Assembly (NCBI GenBank): GCA_017084465.1
Contig: CP070896.1
Coordinates: forward strand, 1,612,001 to 1,676,000
Source: Lacrimispora xylanisolvens
GTDB taxonomy: Bacteria > Bacillota > Clostridia > Lachnospirales > Lachnospiraceae
DNA: 64,000 nt
Direction of reading: 5' to 3'
A model generated the notes under the pieces. The model saw only the letters and a list, made by a program, of their open reading frames with translations, was not told the origin of the DNA and ran no database searches. Position 1 is the first letter of the stretch; each line of letters starts with the position of its first letter. The translations under genes and the position numbers were made by a program. This document shows, in pieces, positions 9,529-18,622 of the stretch.

Positions 9529-11030
9529 GTTGTATGTTCTCCTCCCACTGCATATGACATGATCATTTCCTGCGAGCTTTCCGTCACTGTCTGATCGATG
9601 ATTCCCGCCAGACAACCTTCCCTCATAACGGCGATCCGGCTGGAATTATTAATAATTTCAGGAAGCTCGGAAGAAATCATAATGATGGAAACCCCTTCCT
9701 GTGCCAGGGTATGCATCAGTTTATAAATCTCAGCCTTTGCTCCCACATCAATTCCCCTTGTAGGCTCGTCCAGAATAAGGACCTTGGGCTTTGCAGCCAG
9801 CCACTTTGATATGACAATTTTTTGCTGGTTTCCACCGGATAATTCTCCCGCTGTCTGTTCAGTCGAAGCCATCTTAATAGAAAGCTTCTGCTTAAATTCA
9901 TCAACGATACTCTTCTCTTTCTTCTTATCTACCTGTAACCGCTGTATATATTCAGAAAGTACCTGAAAAGTCAGGTTGGTTGCAATGCTGTGCCCCAGAA
10001 AAAGCCCCTGCTCCTTGCGCTCTTCCGGTACAAGGGCAATGCCTGCTGATATGGCATCCTTCGGTTTTTTGATTGTAAGTTGTTTTCCCTCCAGCCAGAC
10101 TTCGCCTGACTGTATGCTGTCAATTCCGAATATTGCCAGTGCCAGCTCTGTACGCCCAGCTCCCACCAGTCCGGAAAATCCAAGTATTTCCCCTTTTTTC
10201 AATGTAAAGCTGATATCAGTAACTTTATCGGTTGTCAAATGTTTTACTTCCAGGATTACATCGCCCCCAATGACGCGCTCATTCCCGTACATATTGTTAA
10301 ACTCACGTCCGACCATCATGCTGATCAGTTCGTTTTCTGTTGTTTCACTGGTCTGCCTGGTTCCGATGAATTTACCATCCCGAAGCACAGTAACGGAATC
10401 ACATACCTTAAAGGTTTCTTCCATACGGTGGGAAATGTAAATCATGGCAACTCCGGCCTTTTTTAAACGGGCAATCTGGGAAAACAGATTGTCAGTCTCA
10501 CTTTTTGATAAAGAAGCAGTTGGTTCATCAAGAATTAAAATTTTCGCCCCTTCGCTGACAGCTCTCGCAATCTCAATCATCTGCTGCTGGGCAACGGACA
10601 AGCCACGAATCAGCATTCCGGAATCCAGTATAAGTCCCAGGGCATCAAGAGCCTTTTGAGCCTCTTTTTTCATTCTCCGGTAATCTACCATTTTTAAATG
10701 ATTTTTCGGTTCTCTCCCAAGAAAAATATTCTCGGCAATGGTCATCTCAGGAATATTGGTGATTTCCTGATGGATAAAGCTGACGCCGAAGGCTCTGGCA
10801 TCCTCTACATGTTTGATGGAAGCCTCTTTTCCGTTCATGAAAATCGTACCGGAATCTGCACTGATAATGCCGCCTAAAATTTTCATCAGCGTTGACTTTC
10901 CTGCACCATTTTCTCCCATAAGAGCCCGGACCTCTCCGGGCTTTATGGAAATACTGACTCCGTCTAGCACAACATTGCGGCCAAATGCTTTTGTAATATC
11001 TTTCATCTCAAAAACATATGCGTCTGACAT
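9522..11030 (-). CDS. Sugar ABC transporter ATP-binding protein, RbsA/MglA type
   Basis: 502 residues with two fused nucleotide-binding domains, typical of CUT2 importers. Domain 1 has Walker A GENGAGKS and Walker B LILDEPTAS, but a degenerate signature (LSVAQQQM). Domain 2 has a degenerate Walker A (GLVGAGRTEL), a good signature LSGGNQQK and Walker B LILDEPTRGID. This asymmetry is usual for the family. Located between the binding protein and the permease of the same operon. The substrate is probably a pentose or related sugar, judged from the transketolase and isomerase genes downstream. Confidence 0.95.
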   Translation of the reverse strand: MSDAYVFEMKDITKAFGRNVVLDGVSISIKPGEVRALMGENGAGKSTLMKILGGIISADSGTIFMNGKEASIKHVEDARAFGVSFIHQEITNIPEMTIAENIFLGREPKNHLKMVDYRRMKKEAQKALDALGLILDSGMLIRGLSVAQQQMIEIARAVSEGAKILILDEPTASLSKSETDNLFSQIARLKKAGVAMIYISHRMEETFKVCDSVTVLRDGKFIGTRQTSETTENELISMMVGREFNNMYGNERVIGGDVILEVKHLTTDKVTDISFTLKKGEILGFSGLVGAGRTELALAIFGIDSIQSGEVWLEGKQLTIKKPKDAISAGIALVPEERKEQGLFLGHSIATNLTFQVLSEYIQRLQVDKKKEKSIVDEFKQKLSIKMASTEQTAGELSGGNQQKIVISKWLAAKPKVLILDEPTRGIDVGAKAEIYKLMHTLAQEGVSIIMISSELPEIINNSSRIAVMREGCLAGIIDQTVTESSQEMIMSYAVGGEHTTC

Positions 11031-11082
11031 GTTTTTCTACTCCTGTTCTGCATTCATCGCTTCGGGTCAAAGTGTATACGGA

Positions 11083-12090
11083 TTACTGACCAACGTTTTC
11101 TTCCGTAATAATAGACATAGGTACCACTACCTTCTCTTCGATTGTCTTACCAGACAGAAGTCTGTATGCGCTTTCCATACAGGTAGCTCCTATTCCTGCC
11201 GGATCCTGGGCAGCAGATGCTACCATCTCTCCTGAACGGATAAATCCTTTTCCTTCATCAGATCCATCAACGGAAACAACCTTTGTCTTATCCAGACGAC
11301 CAGCTTCTTTTAAAGCTGCAATTGCTCCTCTGGCAGTGGGATCATTGATTGTAAATACGCCGTCAATCACTGGATTGGCATTGATAAAATCAACCATAAT
11401 CGGCTGGGAATAATCGGACTTTGGTTTTTCTACGTCCTTTGTCTGAATGATTTCAATTCCAGGATAATTTTTCATTTCCTGTTCAAAACCAATCTGACGG
11501 TTATAGCATACTTCTGTTGTACTGTATGTAATTTCAACTACTTTGCCTTTTCCATCTAATGCTTTAGCCAGTGCCTGTGCACAAAGTTTTCCTGCTTCCA
11601 GATTATCGGAAACAACAGTACACTGAACCAGTTCCGGATTTTTTACCGCGGTATTAAATGCAATTACCGGAATTCCGGCTTCCTTACATGCTTCCAGTGT
11701 TGCCCTTACGCCTTCGGAGTTAATTGCTGAAATACAGATTACGTCGCACCCCTGATTGATCATATCCATAACGTCATTCATCTGCTTATTCTGATCTCCG
11801 CCTGCATCCTGTATGATCAGTTCATCTTCCGGATTCTGAAGGGATTTCTGCATCGCTTCTTTAATCTGAATGAAGAAAACATTGGTTAAATCCGGTGCGG
11901 AAACTCCGATTTTAACTGGTTTCTGCTTTTCTTCTGTTCCTTTTGCTTCCGTCCCCTTTGCTTGTGATGTTATAGCTGCAGTTGTCTGCGCCTCACTCTG
12001 AGTCTGGGCTGTATTGTCTGCAGTCGAACTGCAGGCAGTCAAAGAGATTGCCATCATAGCTGATAATACAATTCCAATTACTTTTTTCAT
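11083..12090 (-). CDS. Sugar-binding lipoprotein, RbsB/periplasmic-binding-protein type
   Basis: About 335 residues from ATG 12090, chosen because GAGAGGTGG lies just before it and a lipoprotein signal follows (AMMAISLTACSS); a longer in-frame start at 12159 lacks both. After a Thr/Gln/Ala-rich linker the mature domain starts KIGVSAPDLTNVFF, with DMINQGCDVICISAIN and later VDGSDEGKGFI, the two-lobed ribose-binding fold. First gene of the pentose operon; the leader contains candidate GntR operators. The ligand is not determined by sequence. Confidence 0.93.
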   Translation of the reverse strand: MKKVIGIVLSAMMAISLTACSSTADNTAQTQSEAQTTAAITSQAKGTEAKGTEEKQKPVKIGVSAPDLTNVFFIQIKEAMQKSLQNPEDELIIQDAGGDQNKQMNDVMDMINQGCDVICISAINSEGVRATLEACKEAGIPVIAFNTAVKNPELVQCTVVSDNLEAGKLCAQALAKALDGKGKVVEITYSTTEVCYNRQIGFEQEMKNYPGIEIIQTKDVEKPKSDYSQPIMVDFINANPVIDGVFTINDPTARGAIAALKEAGRLDKTKVVSVDGSDEGKGFIRSGEMVASAAQDPAGIGATCMESAYRLLSGKTIEEKVVVPMSIITEENVGQ

Positions 12091-12157
12091 AATAATCCAC
12101 CTCTCAACACGTTTAGTTGTTAAATTACATACATTTTTTATTACTTTTGTTGATAAC

Positions 12158-12218
12158 ATTGTATGATATCATTCTTTAAGCTTCCCGGGCTCGCTTTTAT
12201 TGTATGCTGTCATACAAT
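12158..12218 (-). promoter_or_regulatory. Candidate GntR operators upstream of the pentose operon
   Basis: Two sites lie in the 295-base leader region. ATTGTATG-CTGT-CATACAAT at 12199-12218 is a perfect inverted repeat, and ATTGTATGATATCAT is at 12158-12172. The same ATACAAT/ATTGTAT half-sites overlap the promoter of the GntR gene at 15.9 kb. FadR-type GntR proteins recognise TNGTNNNACNA-like sites. Regulation by that GntR is inferred from this sharing. Nothing else is seen in 12091-12328. Confidence 0.5.
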
Positions 12219-12328
12219 ATTGTAGATTCATAATACATCTTTACTCGAAATTTGTCAACATTATTTTTAAAATTATGCAAAACAGACAAAAGGCAGTCAT
12301 ACACCATCATGCAATTTTGTCTTACAAT

Positions 12329-12370
12329 CAAAAAAAAGGCCAGGCAGTCAAATAAGCTGACTACCCGGCC
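12329..12370 (-). terminator. Rho-independent terminator of secDF
   Basis: An AGGCC...GGCCT stem with AGTCA/TGACT inner pairing (12336-12370) is followed on the minus strand by eight T (12329-12336), 17 bases past the secDF stop. Confidence 0.88.
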
Positions 12371-12386
12371 TTGGCCTGATTTCTTT

Positions 12387-14549
12387 TTATTTACCTTTCT
12401 TTTTCTCCCACATTGCCCACAGGGTACCTGCCACACAAATTGACGAATAGCAGCCAGTCAGGATACCAAAGAACATAGGAAGTGAGAATTCCATGATGGA
12501 CTCAATATGGAAATACACAGAAGCCACCATAAGAATTAATACGCAAATTCCAGTTGTTGCAGAAGTATTAATGGATCTTCCCAGTGTCTGGGTTGTACTT
12601 ACGTTAACCAGAGTATCCACCGGCATCTTGGAATCATGTTTTCTGTTTTCACGAATTCTGTCGTAAATTACAATAGTATCGTTAATGGAGTAACCGATGA
12701 TCGTCAGTACTACCGCAACAAAAGCATCATTTAACGGAATCTGGAACAATACAAATGCAAAGAATACCACAAAAACATCATGGACCAGAGCAATCATTGC
12801 TGTTATACCGGCAGACAGACCGGATATAACGGAGAAACGGATCCAGACATATACAACAATAAAAATCAGTGACAGTATAATGGCAGCAGCGGCGTTTTTA
12901 AGCGCTTTTGCACCAATATAAGGCTCTACCACAAATGTCTCAGACAGCTTTGCATCATTTTTGCCAATGGTACTGTTAATTGTATCCGTAATGGCTTTCT
13001 GTTCCTCCGGTGACATTCCTGCATTTCCGGCAAGTGTAACAGACAGCCTCTTTAATCCTGTCATATTATCTTCTTTAATCTGAACGGTTACGGGACGCTT
13101 TGTCTCTTTTTCAATGGCTTCCTGTATTTTACCGGTATCTGCCTGTTCAGAAACGGAATAAGACAGAACTGCACCGCCTGTAAACTGGGTATCCAGTTTC
13201 ACTCCATAGAAGAAGCAGCCAGCGATACCGGACAGGATAACAAATCCTGAGATAATGGCAAATATATATTTCTTCTGATAGAAAGGAATGATTTTTTTAT
13301 CTTTTCTGATTCGGAACCTTTTTTCATTTCTCCAGAAATCAGACTGAATCAGTGACAGGATCAGGTGTTTGGATACAGATACACCAATCAGAAGATTTAC
13401 CACCATACCAACCAGCAGGGTATAACCAAAGCTTAACATGGTTCCTGATCCAAATATCATTAAGATCACTGCTACAATGGCAGTTGTCACATTACCGTCC
13501 AGTACCGATGAAAATGCATTCTTATAACCGGAAATGACGGCACCCTTTACCGATGATCCCTTCTTCAGTTCATCTGATATACGCTCTGAAATAATAATAT
13601 TGGTATCCACAGCCATACCAAGTGTCAGGATAATACCTGCAATTCCCGGAAGGGTCAGGGTATACTGGGGTATGGAAACTGCCAGCATCTGGATTACCAT
13701 CTGTAAAAGCAGTGTAACGCATGCAACCATACCTGGCATTTTATAAAACACGATCATAAAGAGACAGATCACAAAGAATGCAACCAGTCCGGCATAGACC
13801 ATAATTGTTAAAGCATTGCTTCCCAGAGAGGGGCTAATGGTAGAGAAGTTGGTTGTTTTTAAGGAGAAAGGAAGAGCACCGGCATTGATTTTCTCAGCCA
13901 GAGCTTTGGCTTCCTCGTAGTTCTTCATACCAGTGATTACCGCCTGTCCTCCTGATATCTGATTCTGCACCGTAGGATTGGATATCAGATTATTATCCAT
14001 ATAAATTCCGATTCTTTTTCCAATCAGTTTTCCTGTGGCATCTTCAAACAGCTTTGATCCATTGCTGTTAAAGCTGAGAGCTACTACGTATGTCTTGATT
14101 CCATTGGATGTATTCGTCTGAGGAGTGGCCTTCTCAACATCTTTACCCTGAATTAAAACAGTTCCATCTGGGTCCTTAAATGTCAGTTCTGCCATCTCAC
14201 CTAACTCAGATATTGCATCTTCCGGGTTAAAATCTGTTTCCCCTGATTTCCAAGGGAACTGTACTATGATATAACCAGCCTCTTTATCCACAGTTACTTC
14301 ACGATCAGCAATGTTCTGGCTGTCCATACGGCTTTCAATTACTTCCCTTGCCGATTCAAGTTCCTGGGGCGTAGGCTTACGGTCTAAATTCTGAGGCTCA
14401 AAAATAGCTTCAACGCCTCCACGGATATCGATACCAAACCGCATATCGAAGATTCCTTTAACACTATCTCCTGCTCCAAATATAGCAATGCAAACAATGG
14501 CTGCAATTCCTAAAAATATCGCAGCAAGCATTTTCTTTCCTGGCTTCAT
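12387..14549 (-). CDS. secDF: Protein-export membrane protein SecDF (fused SecD and SecF)
   Basis: 720 residues combining SecD and SecF, which use the proton gradient to help SecYEG/SecA export proteins. The SecD half has DIRGGVEAIFEP near the N-terminus, a first periplasmic domain and GIILTLGMAVDTNIIISERI. The SecF half has GVKLDTQFTGGAVLSYSV and VVLTIIGYSINDTIVIYDRIREN, the conserved TM4 segment with Asp. Twelve membrane spans are expected. The start overlaps the upstream small membrane-protein gene by ATGA. The frame is intact. Confidence 0.97.
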   Translation of the reverse strand: MKPGKKMLAAIFLGIAAIVCIAIFGAGDSVKGIFDMRFGIDIRGGVEAIFEPQNLDRKPTPQELESAREVIESRMDSQNIADREVTVDKEAGYIIVQFPWKSGETDFNPEDAISELGEMAELTFKDPDGTVLIQGKDVEKATPQTNTSNGIKTYVVALSFNSNGSKLFEDATGKLIGKRIGIYMDNNLISNPTVQNQISGGQAVITGMKNYEEAKALAEKINAGALPFSLKTTNFSTISPSLGSNALTIMVYAGLVAFFVICLFMIVFYKMPGMVACVTLLLQMVIQMLAVSIPQYTLTLPGIAGIILTLGMAVDTNIIISERISDELKKGSSVKGAVISGYKNAFSSVLDGNVTTAIVAVILMIFGSGTMLSFGYTLLVGMVVNLLIGVSVSKHLILSLIQSDFWRNEKRFRIRKDKKIIPFYQKKYIFAIISGFVILSGIAGCFFYGVKLDTQFTGGAVLSYSVSEQADTGKIQEAIEKETKRPVTVQIKEDNMTGLKRLSVTLAGNAGMSPEEQKAITDTINSTIGKNDAKLSETFVVEPYIGAKALKNAAAAIILSLIFIVVYVWIRFSVISGLSAGITAMIALVHDVFVVFFAFVLFQIPLNDAFVAVVLTIIGYSINDTIVIYDRIRENRKHDSKMPVDTLVNVSTTQTLGRSINTSATTGICVLILMVASVYFHIESIMEFSLPMFFGILTGCYSSICVAGTLWAMWEKKKGK

Positions 14550-15010
14550 AAGTTTTCCTCATTTTCTATATTAATTTTCAATCTGCCATAGCCTGCCTGC
14601 TGCTTCTCTCCGTCGGAATTATGAATATAACGTATCACAAACATCCGGCTTATATATCCCTCCCGCATAAGAACGGTGCGAAGTGACCATAACGCAAACG
14701 GTATAAATAAGAAGAATGTTTTTAAACATATATAATCAAGGATTACGCTTTTTAGATTGGATCGGCTTACAATATTAAGAAATACATCACTTACCGCTTC
14801 CTCTTCCAGCACATCCTTTGATTCAATCATTGCATCATATCTTTTATGTCGCAGGTTATCGTTAGAAAAACTGCTTACGGAAAAAAAGCCAGGATGTCCC
14901 AGGCTCTTGACCACATCAACGGTATTCAGTTGTGTCATTAATACTGCCGTGCAAAAAAAACATGCCAGTATCAGACGATGTATCCCAGACTTTTTCCTTC
15001 TGGCTTCCAA
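14546..15010 (-). CDS. Small membrane protein of unknown function upstream of secDF
   Basis: 154 residues; not recognised as a named family. A basic N-terminus (MEARRKKSGIHR) is followed by a hydrophobic span (LILACFFCTAVLM), a polar middle and a second hydrophobic span (LKTFFLFIPFALWSL), ending in a charged tail. It is translationally coupled to secDF (4-base overlap) and shares its promoter at 15.07 kb, so an accessory role in export is possible. No catalytic motif is seen. Confidence 0.75.
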   Translation of the reverse strand: MEARRKKSGIHRLILACFFCTAVLMTQLNTVDVVKSLGHPGFFSVSSFSNDNLRHKRYDAMIESKDVLEEEAVSDVFLNIVSRSNLKSVILDYICLKTFFLFIPFALWSLRTVLMREGYISRMFVIRYIHNSDGEKQQAGYGRLKINIENEENL

Positions 15011-15070
15011 TGTAGGTCCTCCCGCTGCAGGTGTTTTTCCATCTCCCGCATACTTCTTTATACATGTTGC

Positions 15071-15098
15071 ATTGTATCACATATTGATGAAAATGCAA
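15071..15098 (-). promoter_or_regulatory. Sigma-A promoter of the secDF operon
   Basis: Minus-strand TTGCAT (15093-15098) and TACAAT (15071-15076) are separated by 16 bases, with an upstream TG-type extension. The stretch is nearly identical to the promoter of the GntR gene at 15.9 kb, including the ATGTGATACAAT core. Confidence 0.55.
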
Positions 15099-15107
15099 CG
15101 TTAATAT

Positions 15108-15147
15108 ACTGACAAAATTCCACAATTCTGGCAGGAATTTTGTCAGT
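15108..15147 (-). terminator. Hairpin after the GntR gene
   Basis: Perfect 13-base inverted repeat ACTGACAAAATTC / GAATTTTGTCAGT with a 14-base loop, immediately beyond the GntR stop. There is no strong T tract on the minus strand, so it is a weak terminator or an mRNA 3' stabiliser. Confidence 0.5.
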
Positions 15148-15151
15148 TCTA

Positions 15152-15847
15152 TTACCGTTTTATAATTACATTCATATCAGTGTTAATCAATGAAATATGG
15201 CGTTTGGCATAAAGTTCTGCAACTTCTTCATCCCGTGCCTTTAACGCTTCCACAATGTTATGGTGTGCCCGGATCGCGTTCTGGGCATTCTGAGGAACCT
15301 GAAACGTTCTCAACCGGAAATCACGAATGCACTCATCAATTTTTTTACTCATAAAAATGAGCATTTTGTTTTTACTGGCCTCCACAATCTGACGGTGCAG
15401 CCGTTCATCATACTTTGCCATACCCGCAAAATCATTCTCTTCCACAGCCCTGATAAACCGGAAATGGGTTCGTTCAATCTGCTCCAGCTCCCCATCCGTC
15501 GCCCGTTTGGCAATAATTCTTGCACACAGGGGCTCCACTGCACTTCTTACCTCAATGTAATCCTTTAGTTCAACTTCATTTTTAAGAAACCACTCAGCCA
15601 GTTCTTCCTGACCCAATTCCTTTTTGCTGACCAGAAATGCTCCCCGACCAGGCTTAATCTCTACCAGCCCCCTGGCCTCCAGAATGCGGAATGCTTCTCT
15701 GACTGTTCCTCTGCCAACGGTCAGTTTCTCACACCACTCCTTTTCTGTAGGCAATTTCTGCCCAACCAAAATTCCATCTGCTGCAATATAATCCTTCATG
15801 CTGTTTACTACCTGCTGTACAATGGGAATTCTGGAAAGTTCTTCCAT
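15152..15847 (-). CDS. GntR family regulator, FadR (FCD) subfamily
   Basis: 231 residues. The N-terminal winged helix has KLPTEKEWCEKLTVGRGTVREAFRILEARGLVEIKPGRGAF, diagnostic of GntR. The C-terminal all-helical FCD domain has EVRSAVEPLCARIIA, an Asp/His metal-type cluster (DERLHRQIVEAS) and AHHNIVEALKARD. FCD regulators usually respond to sugar acids or other carboxylates. Its own promoter overlaps a palindrome that also occurs ahead of the ribose-type operon at 12.2 kb, so autoregulation and control of that operon are inferred. Confidence 0.93.
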   Translation of the reverse strand: MEELSRIPIVQQVVNSMKDYIAADGILVGQKLPTEKEWCEKLTVGRGTVREAFRILEARGLVEIKPGRGAFLVSKKELGQEELAEWFLKNEVELKDYIEVRSAVEPLCARIIAKRATDGELEQIERTHFRFIRAVEENDFAGMAKYDERLHRQIVEASKNKMLIFMSKKIDECIRDFRLRTFQVPQNAQNAIRAHHNIVEALKARDEEVAELYAKRHISLINTDMNVIIKR

Positions 15848-15897
15848 TTAATTCACTCCTTTAATTTATGTTTTTAGTCTAAATCTTTCATGTTGTC

Positions 15898-15933
15898 ATA
15901 CAATCATTGTATCACATCTGATGAAAACTGCAA
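15898..15933 (-). promoter_or_regulatory. GntR gene promoter with overlapping operator
   Basis: -35 TTGCAG (15928-15933) and -10 TACAAT (15906-15911) are 16 bases apart on the minus strand. The palindrome ATACAAT-C-ATTGTAT (15898-15912) covers the -10, and the adjoining TTGTCATACAA fits the FCD-type consensus TNGTNNNACNA. This suggests autorepression. Confidence 0.6.
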
Positions 15934-16013
15934 ACATAAACGTGTTTTTTTACATTTCTTGTGCACATGTCGGACAATTATTGAAATAAATGGTTAGTCA
16001 ATATAGATTTTTT

Positions 16014-16547
16014 CTATGGTAATAATTTCCTTAATAATCTTTCCAGCTGATCTCTTTCTTCTTTTTCCAGGCGGCTCAGCACTTCTTTGTCTCCACCCGT
16101 AATAAATTCTTCTGCCGCTTTTGTTCCTTTATCTGAAAGGGTATACTGGCGTAATCCATCTGGCTGGGTTTTCTTTTTCACATATTCCTTTTTTTCCAGT
16201 TTTTCCAGGCACTCATTCAGCTTCTCATTTTTGATTCCCGTTTCCGATTCCAGTTCTGTTGCAGTCTTTCCATCTGTCTGAAACAATGCTCCCATTACCA
16301 GTGCTCTTAATTTCTTACTGCTTAATTCTTTCTCCTTCTGACCAAACAGTCGGTGAAACCCAAATTTATAGTAAAGAAGAATTCTGTTAAAAGACGGTTC
16401 ATAGTTTTCAGTTTGCTGTTTGCTGGCCTCTTCTTTCCGTTTTAATGATTTTGCATAGACCTTACCTTTGCTGCAGTGAAGATCATCGATGGAACAGTGG
16501 CGTTTACAGCAGGGACAATGAAGATTATCTGATTTTTTATCACTCAT
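16014..16547 (-). CDS. Winged-helix (MarR-like) regulator with N-terminal Cys/His motif
   Basis: 177 residues. The N-terminus has CPCCKRHCSIDDLHC, a cluster of Cys and His suited to bind a metal or sense thiols. The middle and C-terminal part is a winged helix (LRALVMGALFQTDGKTATELE, then GIKNEKLNECLEKLEKKEYVKKK and a YTLSDKG wing) as in MarR proteins, then a charged helix. It lies downstream of, and on the same strand as, the iron-type ABC genes. A palindrome overlaps its own promoter. Target and signal are unknown; a link to metal uptake is inferred from position only. Confidence 0.8.
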   Translation of the reverse strand: MSDKKSDNLHCPCCKRHCSIDDLHCSKGKVYAKSLKRKEEASKQQTENYEPSFNRILLYYKFGFHRLFGQKEKELSSKKLRALVMGALFQTDGKTATELESETGIKNEKLNECLEKLEKKEYVKKKTQPDGLRQYTLSDKGTKAAEEFITGGDKEVLSRLEKEERDQLERLLRKLLP

Positions 16548-16580
16548 GATTATTTTCCTCCTATGTCATAATATACAAAA

Positions 16581-16604
16581 GGGCATATACCAACGTATAT
16601 ACCC
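16581..16604 (-). promoter_or_regulatory. Palindromic operator candidate upstream of the Cys-rich regulator
   Basis: GGGCATATAC-CAAC-GTATATACCC, a 10-base inverted repeat with one mismatch, lies 34 bases before the start codon and next to a TATATT/TATTAT -10-like element. The position fits autorepression by the downstream regulator. Confidence 0.45.
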
Positions 16605-16666
16605 CTGAATTCATTATATTCCTCCACAGAATTGATGTCAACGTCTCTATGGATAATATTTCTATC

Positions 16667-17479
16667 TTATTTTCTTTTTTCCCCACTATTCATGGTTACC
16701 GGCAGATAGGCAATGCTTAATTCCCCTGTAATGGGATTGGTATAAATTTCGCACTCCACATCATAAACCTCTCCGATCAGCTGACTGGTCAGAACCTCCA
16801 TTGGAGTACCATGTGATATCACTTTTCCCTGCTTCATCACGTAAAGATAATCACAGTATTCAGCAGCAAGCTCCAGATCATGCAGAGCAGCAAGAGTACC
16901 AACATTCATTCGCTTTACAATGGATAAAATCTGCAGCTGGTATTTAATGTCCAGATGATTGGTCGGCTCATCCATAACCAGAAAGGAGGGCTGCTGTGCC
17001 AGGGCACGAGCCAGAATAACACGCTGTTTTTCGCCTCCCGACAGGGTAAGGTAGCTGCGATTTTCATATCCGGACAAGCTGACCTCTTCCAGTGCAGCAC
17101 TGACAATTTTATAATCTTCCTCAGAATCACCCTCCATAAATTTTTTGTGGGGAGTCCTTCCCATAAGGACCATTTCCTGAACGGTAAAATCAAAGCTAAG
17201 ATCATTAAACTGACCAACAACACCCATAATACGGGAAACTGACTTGGGATCTGATTTCACCACATCCAGACCACCCAGATAGATACTGCCCTGCCTGGGC
17301 TTTATCACCTTATAAATACTTTTGAGCAGCGTGGACTTTCCACAGCCATTAGGTCCTATTAATCCAACAAACTGTTTATCTTTTACTTTAATTGAAATAT
17401 CCTTCACTATATCAGTATTGGATAACGTAACGATCATATTATTTGCCTGAAGATCCACCTTATTTTCCTCCAAATCCAT
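16667..17479 (-). CDS. Iron-siderophore/cobalamin-type ABC transporter ATP-binding protein
   Basis: 270 residues, FecE/FhuC/BtuD family. Walker A GPNGCGKS near residue 42, Q-loop GQFNDLSFDF, signature LSGGEKQRVILARALAQQ, Walker B FLVMDEPTNHLD and switch His in AALHDLELA. Its 5' end overlaps the permease gene by 20 bases, so the two are co-translated. Energises import of an Fe(III) chelate or corrinoid, together with the permease and the divergent binding protein. Confidence 0.94.
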   Translation of the reverse strand: MDLEENKVDLQANNMIVTLSNTDIVKDISIKVKDKQFVGLIGPNGCGKSTLLKSIYKVIKPRQGSIYLGGLDVVKSDPKSVSRIMGVVGQFNDLSFDFTVQEMVLMGRTPHKKFMEGDSEEDYKIVSAALEEVSLSGYENRSYLTLSGGEKQRVILARALAQQPSFLVMDEPTNHLDIKYQLQILSIVKRMNVGTLAALHDLELAAEYCDYLYVMKQGKVISHGTPMEVLTSQLIGEVYDVECEIYTNPITGELSIAYLPVTMNSGEKRK

Positions 17480-18564
17480 ATCCTTTTTTCATTAGCATAT
17501 ACATAAACATGGGTGCTCCGATCATGGATGTAATAATGCCAATGGGCAGCTCACTCTGATGAATCAGGGTACGTGAAAATACATCCGCCCAAATGAGAAA
17601 GGCGGCTCCAAACAAAGCAGAAGCCGGAATCAGTCTTTTATGGTCTGTTCCCACCACCCCTCTGACAATATGAGGAATAATTAATCCAACAAACCCGATG
17701 GTGCCACAGCTGGAAACTATAATTCCCGTAACTAATGCACAAACCATCATATAAATGCGAAGATAACGGTTTAAGGAAATGCCCAGCGTGACAGCTGATT
17801 CACTCCCTAATAGCATGGTGTTAAGCACCCGGAACTGGGTTAAGAAAAACACAACTGCAATTCCTATACTGATTGCTGCCAAAGGAAGCTTCTCCCATGT
17901 TGCTGACGCAATACTTCCCATGGTCCAGAAAGTAACTGTCTTAATTCCTTCTGCATTATTTGCAAAATAAATAATAAAATTAGAAAACGCACTACACAGC
18001 GCATTGATCACCATGCCTGTAAGCACCAGCTTGGCTGAAGTAATCTTCCCTCCCATGTGAGCAATCACCATCACCAGGACAGCGGCTCCAAATGCCCCTG
18101 CAAATGCCCAGACGGCAACCCCCATCTGGCCCAGCACTCCAGGAAAACCAAACCCCAGCAAAATAGCAAAGGTAGCGCCTAAAGCACCTCCTGAGGAAAT
18201 CCCCAATATGTAAGGGTCTGCCAGCGGATTTTGTACGGAAGCCTGCATTACCGCACCACATAGGGAAAGCCCAATTCCAACCAGCATTGACATCAGCGCC
18301 CTGGGCAGACGGATGTGCCAGATAATATCCGCAAAAGAGGCTGTGGAAAGCCCCTCTAAAGAGCCAAATCTCATTCCTGAAATCTTATAAAGCAGAATCT
18401 GAAACGTATCATTAAGTGAGATAGGCACCTGACCTATGGATACCGAACAACCCACTGAAAATACAATAAAAAACCATCAGGGCAATGACCAACGGTATAA
18501 ATGCCTTATGCTGGATGCTCTCTTTTTTTCTATTCCTTGCAGTTATGCTGCCTTGTGTCTTCAT
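17460..18564 (-). CDS. FecCD-family iron-siderophore/cobalamin ABC permease (frame interrupted)
   Basis: About 367 residues when repaired, with about ten membrane spans. The FecCD hallmarks are clear: RLPRALMSMLVGIGLSLCGA, the QNPLADPYILGISSGGALGA loop, and GTIGFVGLIIPHIVR near the C-terminus. ATG at 18564 is used because AAGGAG lies before it and MKTQGS... leads into the first span. The frame breaks at 18468-18473 (six A on the plus strand; five expected). Transcribed divergently from the binding-protein gene. Confidence 0.9.
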
Positions 18565-18622
18565 GCTGATGCTCCTTAGTAATTGACATATTAGTACAAA
18601 ATGAACCCTTATGCTTCTATAA

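Noticed and set aside
12090..12159. Longer start of the ribose-type binding protein
   Set aside because: The extra 23 residues precede a typical lipoprotein signal peptide and cover candidate operator DNA; ATG 12090 has the ribosome site.
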